This document shows positions 8,241-17,063 of a DNA stretch of 33,607 nt, one piece after another (within the stretch, counting starts at the first letter, position 1; each line of letters opens with the position of its first letter). This DNA comes from Megasphaera sp. (GTDB lineage Bacteria > Bacillota > Negativicutes > Veillonellales > Megasphaeraceae). The stretch spans positions 1 to 33,607 of the forward strand of contig JALCNL010000021.1 of the NCBI GenBank assembly GCA_022649055.1, in the 5' to 3' direction. The notes beneath the pieces are model-generated. The model did no database searches. It was not told where the DNA came from and saw only the letters and a list, made by a program, of their open reading frames with translations. A program made the translations under genes and the position numbers.

Positions 8241-8283
8241 AGTATAACAAGGAGAAGTTACGTATAAGTTACACAATCGTTAC
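8241..8283 (-). promoter_or_regulatory. SARP-type promoter: three GTAAC heptamers at 11-bp period plus -10
   Basis: On the minus strand GTAACGA (8283-8277), GTAACTT (8272-8266) and GTAACTT (8261-8255) recur at exactly 11 bases. Eight bases after the last heptamer is TATACT (8246-8241), a good -10; no -35 hexamer of usual type is needed or seen. SARP activators such as ActII-ORF4, DnrI and AfsR bind heptamer direct repeats of 11-bp period ending 8 bases from the -10. The gene immediately upstream encodes a BTAD protein. The expected target is the MFS/CoA-transferase unit, with a transcript starting near 8234. Confidence 0.72.
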
Positions 8284-8285
8284 AA

Positions 8286-8328
8286 AAAAGGACTGGCATT
8301 TAGTTTTTTTCTAAATGCCAGTCCTTTT
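8286..8328 (-). terminator. Intrinsic terminator of the BTAD regulator gene
   Basis: A perfect 18-bp stem (8286-8303 with 8311-8328) around a 7-base loop lies directly after the regulator stop and ends in TTTTTT on the minus strand. It insulates the repeat promoter that begins three bases further on. Confidence 0.9.
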
Positions 8329-8330
8329 GC

Positions 8331-11300
8331 TCAATAGGATTTGTAAGTTTGATATATATGATTGGTTTCTTCGGATGGCTCTATAGCTAATTCACTCCTT
8401 AACGTTGTCACACATTGCCGATACACCCGTTCCAATAATGATTTATTATGTTGTTCCCCATAACATTGCATCTTTAATTGATATGCTCTTTCCCAGCAAT
8501 TATCAATTTTTAATATACGCTCTGCCCATGAAAAAGCCTGTTCATATTCTTTTTGCTGTATATATAAACTTGACAGTTTTTCCGCACTTTTAATCGCCAT
8601 AAGCTGCAGCCGGTCACGCTCCCGCAGCGATACATCATCCAAATATTCGCCGGCAAGATATTCGCCTTGATACAAAGCAAGCGCCCGCAGAAACAACTGT
8701 TTACTTTGTTCTTTATCCTTGCGGAGCCATGTGTCCGCTTCCATAACAGTACGTTCAAACTGTTCTACATCAGTCAAGCATTCTGCATTGATTATTAATT
8801 GCAAGGATGCATCTTTTTTTACAACAAATTTGCTTTCTGCTCTCGGCTTGCGGTTGGGTTCCAAAATTTTTATCAATTGATTTAAAACAACCTTAAAATT
8901 CCCAAGTGCAACTTTCTTTTCCACATCCGGCCAAAGAAACAGCATCAATTTTTCCTTGTCAACCGGTGCCTCCCGCATGGCAATCAATAAAAACAACAAT
9001 TGCTTTGCTGCTTTACGATGCCATTTTTGACTGCTGATTTCCTGTCCCCGGCACAAAATTTTAAAACCACCAAACGTCTTTATATATAAAGTCGGAAAAT
9101 ACTCTTGTTCCAAGCAATGACAGGATTCCAAAGAATTTTGCTGTAAAAAGTCATAATATTCTCGAAATGGGACAACCGTAAAGCCCGTCACATCTCCTAA
9201 AAAAGTTTTTTGTTCCAATAAAAAAGAAACATGATATTTTTTACAGTAACAAAATAATTTTTCATATGAATTGCAAAATTTTTTTTGTTCTTTCAAACGG
9301 TAATATTGATAGGTTAACTGCCAATAACATGCAGCTTGTCCAAAATAATCTCCACATTTTTCAAATAAAGCTAACGCTTTGAGAGAATACGCCTCTCCTT
9401 CGCTATAATGGCAGCATAAAGCGGCACTCATACCTAATGTATGATACATCATAGCCGTAAACCAAGCATCATGGCCTTTTTCCGAAATGGCAATGGCTTG
9501 CAAGCCTATTTTTTCTGCTTCTGTCCAGTTACCGTCAAGTGCCTCCATTAAACATCGGCCTTCATATATTTCTGTTTTTCCGCGTTCTATCCCTAATTCA
9601 TCTGCCATTACCTGCGCCTTTTCATAGGCCTGCCGGCAAATTTCTCTAGTATGGCAATAATCCAGCAGCAATGCATGTCCCATTCTCACATAACCAATGA
9701 CTGCAATAAAAGGAGATTGTATTTTATCAGCAAAAATGATACTGGAACGAGCATATTCCAAAGCATGTTCCGCATCCCCTATGTAGGAATAACAAAGAGA
9801 CAAAATCAATGAACTTTCACGAAAAGAACACGGTGTACGATCCATATCTTCAGATTTTAATTTTCGTTCCAACAAGGTTATTACTTTTTGTATTTGACCT
9901 GTCCGCAGCAATATCCGAGCCTGCAGATTATTTTTATCAACCCGGTTAAAGGGAAGCACATGATGACGCAGCCGTAAATATCGTTCTGCCCTGCGAGATT
10001 GTCCATGGTTGATTGCATTTTCACTCATAAGATATAAAAGCTCACCTTTTTCATTCCCCTCCCTTCCCCCCAGCAGTTTATACGCTTGCCGCAAGTATTT
10101 TTGAGCCTGATTGGGTTGAATAATATCAAGATATACCTCGCCTAACCCATGACAACTCTGACTCCAACCTAAAAAATCATGTTTATCCTTAAATTGTTTT
10201 TCTGCTTGTTTGTACCAATAGACAGCTTTTCCATAGGAACTGGAAAAACGCGCCCAGTCCCCCAAAGCTAAGTATATACAAGGATTTTGCTGATATGTAT
10301 GAGGCAATCTAAATAGATACTCCCCAAAAACTTTTTGTCTGCCGCTGTTCACCCAATACCGGCAAACTTGTACCAGAATCTCAGACGCTTTTTGCCACTG
10401 TTCTGCTAAAATATAAAAATGGAGTGCCGATTCGCTGGAATTTTGTTTGTAATAAAACTCTCCAATATTTTTATATATGATTTTTATATTTTGAAAACGA
10501 ACAATAGCTTCAAGCCGTAAAAATTCTTTAAATAATGAATGGTAGCGGTACACCCGATTTCCTATACGGGAAATAAAAAGCCCTGTTTTAATCACAGACT
10601 CCAGTAAATCAATCGCATCAACCGGTGACTCCCGACAAACTATTTCCCGACAATATGCTAAATCAAAATTTTCTACCAGCGATGTCATCATAAGAAAATT
10701 TTGTATTTCCGGAGCTTGCCGGCTAAATATATCATGGCTCAAATATTCAAAAAAATGTTCCATTCCAATATGACTGCTGGCATCTATCATCAAATGCCCT
10801 GAATTTTCCTTAAATTGATTCGCCAATAACTTGACAACAATAATCCACCCTTCCGTTTGCTCCCATATCATATTTATCTCTTGCTTTTCAATAGATAATG
10901 AGGTAGTTAAGTGAAGAAATTCTTCTATTTCATCAGAAGTAAAAAGAAAGTCAGTAGGAAAAAAATCAAGAACGCTTCCTTTCATGCGCAATCGTTCTAT
11001 TTGCGGTAAATTAATATACTCCCGTGATAAAATAATCACATGAATATGTGCCGGAATGCTGGCCAGAAACCGATCAAAGAATATGCAGATATCCGAATCT
11101 TTTTGGACACTTTGCCAATCATCAATGACTAGATATCCTTCCGCCTCAAGAGTATCAAATTTTTCAATTCCCAACATAAGACTGAAAAAAAGAATATTCC
11201 AGCTCAAATCATCTTCTTGTTCTATATGGGTACAATACCATGATTTAATCCCAGGAAATAACGAATCCATTGCCGCTGTCAAATAAATAGAAAAAAAATA

Positions 11301-11528
11301 TAAACTGTTATCTTCCGGCCCTAGATTATACCATCCCAAAGGTAATTGCTGTTGTTTTCCTGATAAATATTGCACCAAAGTTGTTGTCTTGCCATATCCT
11401 GCTCCAGCAGTCAAAACAGTCACGGGATACTGGGAAATTTTTGCTAATTTTGAATAAAGTTTTTTTCTTGGCACCACTTTATCATCTAAAGTGGGTACTG
11501 TTATTTTACTGACTAATATATCCCTCAT
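8331..11528 (-). CDS. Large transcriptional regulator: MalT-like ATPase, TPR region, C-terminal winged helix + BTAD
   Basis: A 1065-residue STAND-type regulator. The N-terminus reads like MalT (KITVPTLDDKVVPRKKLYSKL), with Walker A GAGYGKTT at 42-49 and Walker B LVIDDW at 133-138. A long helical TPR-like middle follows. From about residue 814 (LYIKTFGGFKILC) comes an OmpR-type winged helix, then a BTAD helical domain to the end, as in SARP regulators. MalT proteins normally end in a LuxR HTH instead. ATG at 11528 is preceded by GGAG at five bases; the longer GTG frame to 11546 contains that site. It probably senses a metabolite and activates the neighbouring MFS/CoA-transferase unit. A plausible promoter is TTGCGA, 16 bases, TATGAT (11625-11598). 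Confidence 0.9.
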   Translation of the reverse strand: MRDILVSKITVPTLDDKVVPRKKLYSKLAKISQYPVTVLTAGAGYGKTTTLVQYLSGKQQQLPLGWYNLGPEDNSLYFFSIYLTAAMDSLFPGIKSWYCTHIEQEDDLSWNILFFSLMLGIEKFDTLEAEGYLVIDDWQSVQKDSDICIFFDRFLASIPAHIHVIILSREYINLPQIERLRMKGSVLDFFPTDFLFTSDEIEEFLHLTTSLSIEKQEINMIWEQTEGWIIVVKLLANQFKENSGHLMIDASSHIGMEHFFEYLSHDIFSRQAPEIQNFLMMTSLVENFDLAYCREIVCRESPVDAIDLLESVIKTGLFISRIGNRVYRYHSLFKEFLRLEAIVRFQNIKIIYKNIGEFYYKQNSSESALHFYILAEQWQKASEILVQVCRYWVNSGRQKVFGEYLFRLPHTYQQNPCIYLALGDWARFSSSYGKAVYWYKQAEKQFKDKHDFLGWSQSCHGLGEVYLDIIQPNQAQKYLRQAYKLLGGREGNEKGELLYLMSENAINHGQSRRAERYLRLRHHVLPFNRVDKNNLQARILLRTGQIQKVITLLERKLKSEDMDRTPCSFRESSLILSLCYSYIGDAEHALEYARSSIIFADKIQSPFIAVIGYVRMGHALLLDYCHTREICRQAYEKAQVMADELGIERGKTEIYEGRCLMEALDGNWTEAEKIGLQAIAISEKGHDAWFTAMMYHTLGMSAALCCHYSEGEAYSLKALALFEKCGDYFGQAACYWQLTYQYYRLKEQKKFCNSYEKLFCYCKKYHVSFLLEQKTFLGDVTGFTVVPFREYYDFLQQNSLESCHCLEQEYFPTLYIKTFGGFKILCRGQEISSQKWHRKAAKQLLFLLIAMREAPVDKEKLMLFLWPDVEKKVALGNFKVVLNQLIKILEPNRKPRAESKFVVKKDASLQLIINAECLTDVEQFERTVMEADTWLRKDKEQSKQLFLRALALYQGEYLAGEYLDDVSLRERDRLQLMAIKSAEKLSSLYIQQKEYEQAFSWAERILKIDNCWERAYQLKMQCYGEQHNKSLLERVYRQCVTTLRSELAIEPSEETNHIYQTYKSY

Positions 11529-11729
11529 GCTCTCTCCTTCTCCCACGTCGGACTTCTGCCAAAAATTATTAGAATACCATATGTTGTCTATAGTACTATC
11601 ATAATACGAAATGCATCATTCGCAAAATACTAAAGAAAAATAATTATCTGATATACATTTTTATAAATATAACAAAAACATAACATATGTAATATAAATT
11701 TTATCATATTTGAATTTTAAAAAAAACAA

Positions 11730-11758
11730 TCGACCATAAGTCTAATCTATGATATGAT
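11730..11758 (+). promoter_or_regulatory. Predicted purC promoter
   Basis: TCGACC (11730-11735), 17-base spacer, TATGAT (11753-11758), about 50 bases before the purC start. The divergent gap 11529-11808 is otherwise AT-rich, and no purine riboswitch core could be read in it. Confidence 0.4.
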
Positions 11759-11808
11759 AATATTTAGGTTATATATACCATTAAAATTACTATTTGGGGG
11801 CAGAGATA

Positions 11809-12681
11809 ATGAAAGAATACACACCGTTCAAATCAGGCAAAGTGCGCGAAGTCTATGACGCCGGTGACAGCATCATCATGGTTGCCACAGACCGCATTTC
11901 CGCCTTTGACCACATTCTGAAAAACAACATCACAAAAAAAGGCGCTATTTTGACTCAAATGTCCAAATTCTGGTTTGATCTTACAAAAGATATCATCCCA
12001 AATCATATGATTTCCGTTGATGCTAAAGATATGCCTGAATATTTTCAACAAGAAGAATTTAATGGCAACAGTATGAAATGTAAAAAACTGACCATGATTC
12101 CCATGGAATGTATTGTCCGCGGCTATATCACCGGCAGTGGCTGGGAAAGTTATAAAGAAACAGGGACTGTCTGCGGTATTCAATTACCGGAAGGGCTTGT
12201 CGAATCAGACAAACTCCCTGAACCGATTTTCACTCCCAGTACAAAAGCTGAAATTGGCGATCATGATGAAAATGTAACCCTTGAACAGGGTATAAAATAT
12301 CTTGAAAAAACATTTCCTGGAAAAGGTAGAGAATATGCCGAAAAAATACGCGATTATACTCTTGCCCTCTACAAAAAATGTGCAGATTACGCACTTTCTC
12401 ATGGCATTATCATTGCTGACACTAAGTTTGAATTCGGTCTCGATGGTGCAGGCAATATCGTCCTTGGCGATGAAATGCTGACACCTGACAGTTCTCGTTT
12501 CTGGCCTCTCGCAGGCTATAAACCCGGTCAATCTCAACCTTCTTATGATAAACAGTTTGTCCGTGATTGGCTGAAAGCCAATCCAGACAATGATTTCCTC
12601 TTGCCTCAAGAAGTCATTGACAAAACGATTGAAAAATATAAAGAAGCTTATCAACTGCTGACAGGTAAAGAATTTAAATAA
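11809..12681 (+). CDS. purC: Phosphoribosylaminoimidazolesuccinocarboxamide synthase
   Basis: SAICAR synthetase of 290 residues, which joins CAIR and aspartate using ATP in de novo purine synthesis. Signatures visible are SGKVREVYDAG near the N-terminus, VATDRISAFDH at about 28-38, ECIVRGYITGSGW in the middle and IADTKFEFGLD towards the C-terminus, followed by the DEMLTPDSSRFWP stretch. Length is that of the longer, yeast-like form (about 300) rather than the 235-residue E. coli form. The frame is open to a TTG at 11794, but MKEYTPFKSG at 11809 is the family-like start. It stands alone here, with no other pur genes in the window. Confidence 0.96.
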   Translation: MKEYTPFKSGKVREVYDAGDSIIMVATDRISAFDHILKNNITKKGAILTQMSKFWFDLTKDIIPNHMISVDAKDMPEYFQQEEFNGNSMKCKKLTMIPMECIVRGYITGSGWESYKETGTVCGIQLPEGLVESDKLPEPIFTPSTKAEIGDHDENVTLEQGIKYLEKTFPGKGREYAEKIRDYTLALYKKCADYALSHGIIIADTKFEFGLDGAGNIVLGDEMLTPDSSRFWPLAGYKPGQSQPSYDKQFVRDWLKANPDNDFLLPQEVIDKTIEKYKEAYQLLTGKEFK

Positions 12682-12720
12682 ATACAATAAGGATTCACTG
12701 CATACATCTTTCTTCATAAG

Positions 12721-12770
12721 AAACAGACAACACTGTTGCATTTATTGTAACGGCATTGTCTGTTTTTTTT
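12721..12770 (+). terminator. purC terminator
   Basis: AAACAGACAA (12721-12730) pairs with TTGTCTGTTT (12756-12765), an inner GTTGCA/TGTAAC pairing extends it, and a run of eight T follows. Confidence 0.85.
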
Positions 12771-12806
12771 ATATAAAAAACCATCTGCCGTAAATGCGGC
12801 AGATGG
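12771..12806 (-). terminator. Terminator of the TSCPD gene
   Basis: CCATCTGCCG (12781-12790) and CGGCAGATGG (12797-12806) form a perfect 10-bp stem with a 6-base loop. On the minus strand it is followed by TTTTTTATAT. Confidence 0.85.
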
Positions 12807-12859
12807 TAACAAGTACTACTACAATTTTTAACAATATCGCCTAATTACCAAATACAACG

Positions 12860-13105
12860 TTAAGAACGAATATACTTTTTTAACGCTTTAGAAAATTGAT
12901 CCGGACAAGATGTTTCCTTATTTCCACAGTGAATACCGGACAATCTCGTTATAACATCTTCTATTCGCATGCCTTCGACAAGCTTTCCGATTCCCTGCAA
13001 ATTACCCGAACACCCTCCAATAAAAGAAACTTGTTTTACAATTCCATCCTCAATATCAAATGAAATTTCACGTGAGCAAACTCCTTGCGGTTTATATGTA
13101 TACAT
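12860..13105 (-). CDS. TSCPD domain protein, TIGR03905 family
   Basis: A complete 81-residue member of the small TSCPD family TIGR03905. The core reads VCSREISFDIEDGIV, FIGGCSGNLQGIGKLVEG, then a cysteine pair near GIHCGNKETSCPDQ. TSCPD domains are also found at the C-terminus of class II-type ribonucleotide reductases, where cysteines are thought to bind metal or act in redox; the free-standing protein has no defined function. AGGAGG lies nine bases before the ATG. It appears monocistronic, with its own terminator. Confidence 0.9.
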   Translation of the reverse strand: MYTYKPQGVCSREISFDIEDGIVKQVSFIGGCSGNLQGIGKLVEGMRIEDVITRLSGIHCGNKETSCPDQFSKALKKYIRS

Positions 13106-13246
13106 TATATAATACCTCCTGAAATGGTTCTATAGGAAACAAATCCCCAATGAATCCATTATCCAATGCAGACTAGTATTTGTCAAGAATATAAATGTGC
13201 CGTACCTCCGCTAGTCACACTATATTGTATCTATAATAAATACAGG

Positions 13247-13843
13247 TTACTTATCTCCATTCTTTTGTACGCTGCTATATTGCCTAACCCTGTTTTTGCG
13301 CCATGTAACAACAAACTTAACGCAAAAATATGCTCCTATACCCGTTCCAATCCCCAACAAAGCACCAGCTACAACATCTGTAGGATAATGAACAAAGAGG
13401 TAGAGTCGTGAAAAAGCAATGAGTACCGATAAGATAAACGCCAAAATTCCCCATTTTTTATAATAGCAAAATAATACAGTTGCGGAAGCAAAGGATCCAT
13501 AGGAATGGCAGGATGGAAACGAATAATCGTTTACTGCCGGAGTATGAATCGCCATGGGTACCCAAGGATAGTCAATACAAGGGCGCAATCGCATAACAGT
13601 ATGCTTTAATATTCCATCACCAAAAACAGCCACACAAACAAGCGCTGCCAATAGAGTGATGCCCACTTCCCTGTACTCTTTGCGAAAAAATAAAATCAAC
13701 CCCAAAATAACCCATATTCCTCCATTCTTTGCAGAAGCGGAAAGACCAATCATAAGGGGTGTGAGAAAGCTATGCACTACAACATGTTGCTGAATCCAAA
13801 ACATACTATTCGGATCCCATACATTTACTAAAAAATCCATCAT
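13247..13843 (-). CDS. PAP2 superfamily membrane phosphatase
   Basis: A 198-residue acid phosphatase of the PAP2 type, with several membrane helices and the catalytic motifs in order: K80 to R87-P88 (KHTVMRLRP), PSCHS at 110-114 with H113, and SRLYLFVHYPTD at 145-156 with H152 and D156. It should dephosphorylate a lipid phosphate such as undecaprenyl pyrophosphate or phosphatidylglycerol phosphate on the outer face of the membrane. The usual PSGH reads PSCH here. The frame runs to 13933, but AGGAG lies five bases before the ATG at 13843 (another ATG follows at 13840), which sets the start. The gene is divergent from the histidine kinase. Confidence 0.9.
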   Translation of the reverse strand: MMDFLVNVWDPNSMFWIQQHVVVHSFLTPLMIGLSASAKNGGIWVILGLILFFRKEYREVGITLLAALVCVAVFGDGILKHTVMRLRPCIDYPWVPMAIHTPAVNDYSFPSCHSYGSFASATVLFCYYKKWGILAFILSVLIAFSRLYLFVHYPTDVVAGALLGIGTGIGAYFCVKFVVTWRKNRVRQYSSVQKNGDK

Positions 13844-14029
13844 TACATCTCCTTTGGCGGTATACCAAATTTCGTAACCACTAGTATACCATAAACTTAC
13901 TATACACAAAAGAGTTAAATAAAAATTAACCAACGTACCCGCATGCTATATATTATTTTTTATAACTGCATGAACTATTATCATATATTTATTTTTTGTT
14001 TAATCTCTATTTAAATTTATGGCTTATAG

Positions 14030-14035
14030 TATAAT
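14030..14035 (+). promoter_or_regulatory. Candidate -10 box for the two-component operon
   Basis: TATAAT lies about 37 bases before the kinase start codon. No convincing -35 hexamer is found at the right distance, which would suit an activator-dependent promoter. Confidence 0.35.
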
Positions 14036-14071
14036 AGTGTAATTATATGTTTGAGATGTAGGGAGATAACC

Positions 14072-15580
14072 ATGAAAAAAATACGTGATTTATCGGTTCG
14101 CAACCGACTTCTTTTTTCGAATTTTACTATGGTCTTTATCCCGGTGCTGCTTTTACTGGTCATCGGAGGTATGATAATTACCGGACTAAGAATGACTGGC
14201 AATTCACGTGAAAAAGAAGTTTCTTTATTATGGCCGGAAAGCGGCTCCTCTTTATCCTTGCAAATGTCTCTTAGCCAATTGCGAACTCAATTGGATCATC
14301 AAAATGATTTTCAATCATATAAATTGCAGGAAATATGCCATAATCTAGAAGAACAAGGTCTCAAACTTGCAATTTTTAAGGGAAATATACTTATTTATGA
14401 AACAAGTCGAGGAGATAGCCAAAGTTTAGCACTCCAAGTACACAAAAAACATCCCCAACCAGGTCCTGTTTTTTTATGGGATAGTCATCAACTTATCTTC
14501 CGTTATATTTCACCAAAAACAACTATGCAGGTCTTGGCCGTCGGAAATATCCCTTTTGCTATAAAAGACAGTCTTATTCCTCATGGATTTAAAGATGTCT
14601 TGGAAACACTGGCATTTATCATTATCAGTATTGCTGCCTGTATTATTATACTCACCGGTATATATCTTTCTCGTCAATTATCATTTCAAATCATTCAACC
14701 CTTGGAAAAATTAAGATATTTGACTGGCGAAATCAGTAAAGGGAATCTAAACCATCCCATCGTATCAGATACTCGCGACGAATTAGGTGATACGTGCCGC
14801 GAGTTTGAAAAAATGCGTCTTCAATTGAAATCTGCCAAAGAAACCCGTGAAAAATATGAAAAAAATCGCCGTGAGCTTATTGCCGGTATTTCTCATGATC
14901 TTTCAACCCCTCTCACAAACATCAAGGGATATACCAGCGGCCTTATTGATGGCATTGCCAACACTCCTGAAAAAAAGGAACATTATTTAGCCATGATTTA
15001 TCAAACTTCTATTACTATGGAAGAACTTGTCAATACGCTTTTTTTATTTTCAAAGTTAGAATTAGGACAAGCTCTTTTTCATTGGAAAATGGTAAACATT
15101 CCAACATATCTAAATCACTACATACAAGATAACAAAATCAGATGGCAATTGCGAGGGGTATCCATAAAACTTGAACCGCATACATTACCAGCTGTTGTCA
15201 ATATAGATTGCATGCAATTTCAGCGGGTGATAGAAAATCTAATTGAAAATAGTTTAAAATATAAAGGAAACTCCATCGGTAAACTTACAATCAACCTATG
15301 GGATGTATCACCTGAACGAGTGCGTCTTGATTTTACCGACAACGGTATCGGTGTAAAAAAAGAAGATTTACCTAAATTATTTGATAGTTTTTATCGTGCA
15401 GATCGGGCTCGTTCCAATGTAGCTGACGGCAGCGGTCTTGGCTTGGCTATTGCAAAGCAAATCATTACTGCTATGGGAGGATTTATTTGGGCTCAGCAAG
15501 CCCCACTGCAAGGGCTAACTATTTGTATAGAATTGCCAAAAGTAAAGGAGATTTCTCATGAAGAAACTTTTAATTATTGA
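14072..15580 (+). CDS. Sensor histidine kinase with HAMP domain
   Basis: A 502-residue membrane kinase. TM1 (about 16-39) and TM2 (about 179-200) flank an extracytoplasmic sensor of roughly 140 residues, followed by HAMP (about 201-255) and the HisKA box ELIAGISHDLSTPLTNIKG with the phospho-accepting H275. The HATPase_c domain has the N box ENLIENSLKY, G1 FTDNGIGV and G2 DGSGLGLAIAKQI. Start at ATG 14072, eight bases or less after GGGAGA; the frame itself opens at a TTG at 14051. It overlaps the response regulator by 23 bases, so they are co-translated partners. The stimulus is unknown. Neighbouring envelope-type genes (PAP2, phospholipid-type methyltransferase) hint at envelope stress, but this is only inference. 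Confidence 0.94.
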   Translation: MKKIRDLSVRNRLLFSNFTMVFIPVLLLLVIGGMIITGLRMTGNSREKEVSLLWPESGSSLSLQMSLSQLRTQLDHQNDFQSYKLQEICHNLEEQGLKLAIFKGNILIYETSRGDSQSLALQVHKKHPQPGPVFLWDSHQLIFRYISPKTTMQVLAVGNIPFAIKDSLIPHGFKDVLETLAFIIISIAACIIILTGIYLSRQLSFQIIQPLEKLRYLTGEISKGNLNHPIVSDTRDELGDTCREFEKMRLQLKSAKETREKYEKNRRELIAGISHDLSTPLTNIKGYTSGLIDGIANTPEKKEHYLAMIYQTSITMEELVNTLFLFSKLELGQALFHWKMVNIPTYLNHYIQDNKIRWQLRGVSIKLEPHTLPAVVNIDCMQFQRVIENLIENSLKYKGNSIGKLTINLWDVSPERVRLDFTDNGIGVKKEDLPKLFDSFYRADRARSNVADGSGLGLAIAKQIITAMGGFIWAQQAPLQGLTICIELPKVKEISHEETFNY

Positions 15581-16244
15581 AGATGATAAAGGAATTGCCG
15601 AATTAGAACGGGATTATTTAGAAGCTAACGAGTTTAAAGTAGACATAGCCAACAACGGTACTATAGGGTTGCAAAAAGCGCTAAACAATACCTATTCTCT
15701 CATTCTGCTTGATATTATGCTGCCGGGGCAAGATGGTTTTACTATTTGCCGCGAAATACGTGAAGAAAAAAATATCCCCATTCTCATGGTGTCCGCACGC
15801 CGTGAAGATATTGATAAAATTCGTGGTTTAGGATTAGGTGCGGATGATTACGTTGTTAAACCTTTCAGTCCTAATGAATTAGTCGCACGTGTCAAAGCTC
15901 ATATATCCCGATACCAACAATTAACTCACCCCGAATTCGACAGCAAAATTTTACGAAATGGCAGACTTGAAATTCAAATAGATTCTCATCGCACCTTCAT
16001 TAACGACAAAGAAATCTTTCTTACAAATCGTGAATTTGAACTACTCTCTTTTTTAGCAGCAAATCCCGGCATTGTCTTCAGCAAGGAAAAATTACTTGAC
16101 CGGGTATGGGGAATGGATGCCGTAGGCGATACAGCAACTGTTTCAGTTCATATCAATCGTCTACGTGAAAAAATTGAAATCGACACTGCTTCTCCGCAGT
16201 ATATCGAAACAGTATGGGGTGCAGGTTATCGTTTTCACCGATAG
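15558..16244 (+). CDS. OmpR/PhoB family response regulator
   Basis: A 228-residue regulator with a receiver domain (acidic pair ED at 8-9, phosphorylated D52 in LLDIMLPG, S79, K101 in VVKPF) and a C-terminal winged helix (FLTNREFELLSFLAANPG, then DTATVSVHINRLREKIE and the final hairpin ETVWGAGYRF). GGAG lies eight bases before the ATG, inside the end of the kinase gene. It should be phosphorylated by the kinase encoded just upstream. No clear terminator follows; an imperfect hairpin at about 16248-16275 lies before the convergent methyltransferase gene. Confidence 0.95.
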   Translation: MKKLLIIEDDKGIAELERDYLEANEFKVDIANNGTIGLQKALNNTYSLILLDIMLPGQDGFTICREIREEKNIPILMVSARREDIDKIRGLGLGADDYVVKPFSPNELVARVKAHISRYQQLTHPEFDSKILRNGRLEIQIDSHRTFINDKEIFLTNREFELLSFLAANPGIVFSKEKLLDRVWGMDAVGDTATVSVHINRLREKIEIDTASPQYIETVWGAGYRFHR

Positions 16245-16298
16245 AAAAAAGCTATGGCGCAAAGCACCACAGCTCTATCCGATAAAATTACAAAAAAT

Positions 16299-16850
16299 TC
16301 ACTTTCGGCATACATATATAAAAGCCGGCGGAAAGTTCCGCATCTCCAAACGAACATGTACTTCACTGAAATATTGTTTCAACATACTGCGCATCTGTAA
16401 CGAATATTGAAATAGCACAAAAATACCACCCTGCTTTAAACCGGCGCCAACAGTCATAATAATTCGTTCACGCTCTATTTTTTCCATATTAGAAAAAGGC
16501 AGACCCGACACGATACAATCAACACGCTTCAGATTGTGTTTATAAAGAATATATGCAAGATTTTTTGCTTCCCGTCCCATAAGAATAGAAGGATAGCGTA
16601 CTTTAAGCCGATAATACATCAACTCATCTTGTTCCACGGCAACAAACTGACAGTTAAGTTGCTTACGCTCTATAATATACTGCGTAAAAACACCGGTTCC
16701 TGCACCCAGTTCGACAATAGAATTGATAGTTTCCCATGGAAGCTGTTTCAACATAGTCCTTGTCAAATAATTAGAGCTAGGTGTTACACTTCCAACTTTA
16801 CGCGGATTTTCCATAAATTCTTTCAAAAATAATACACGTTCACCAGTCAT
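16299..16850 (-). CDS. Class I SAM-dependent methyltransferase, phospholipid N-methyltransferase-like
   Basis: A 183-residue protein with the SAM-binding motif I VELGAGTGVFTQYI (about 47-60), an acidic residue after strand 2 (AVEQDE), and SGLPFSNM (115-122) at the position of motif IV. The overall order, including the start FLKEFMENPRKVGSVTPSS, matches the PmtA/KsgA-like group annotated as phospholipid N-methyltransferase or rRNA adenine methyltransferase-like. The substrate is not certain; lack of an RNA-binding C-terminal domain favours a lipid or small-molecule substrate. GGAGGAGG lies seven bases before the ATG. It is convergent with the response regulator gene. Confidence 0.87.
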   Translation of the reverse strand: MTGERVLFLKEFMENPRKVGSVTPSSNYLTRTMLKQLPWETINSIVELGAGTGVFTQYIIERKQLNCQFVAVEQDELMYYRLKVRYPSILMGREAKNLAYILYKHNLKRVDCIVSGLPFSNMEKIERERIIMTVGAGLKQGGIFVLFQYSLQMRSMLKQYFSEVHVRLEMRNFPPAFIYVCRK

Positions 16851-17063
16851 ATTGATTCCTCCTCCACAAAAAATTTATGTTCATATTTTTTAGTTTGAAT
16901 GAACTGTACCGGTTCAGTATAAAAAATATATTTAAACATTTCGTAAAGGAAGGAATACAAATATGTAAATAATTCAAAAAAACACTCGTCCTGACAACAT
17001 CGCAGAACACTCTATATCCTTTCGCTTATCATGTGGATAAAAATAAGCAGCTTACCCATGTGA

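Noticed and set aside
11529-11808. Possible purine riboswitch upstream of purC
   Set aside because: The gap is AT-rich and I could not find the conserved loop and junction bases of the purine aptamer.
11833-12741. Minus-strand open frames opposite purC
   Set aside because: Shadows of purC, whose frame carries all family motifs.
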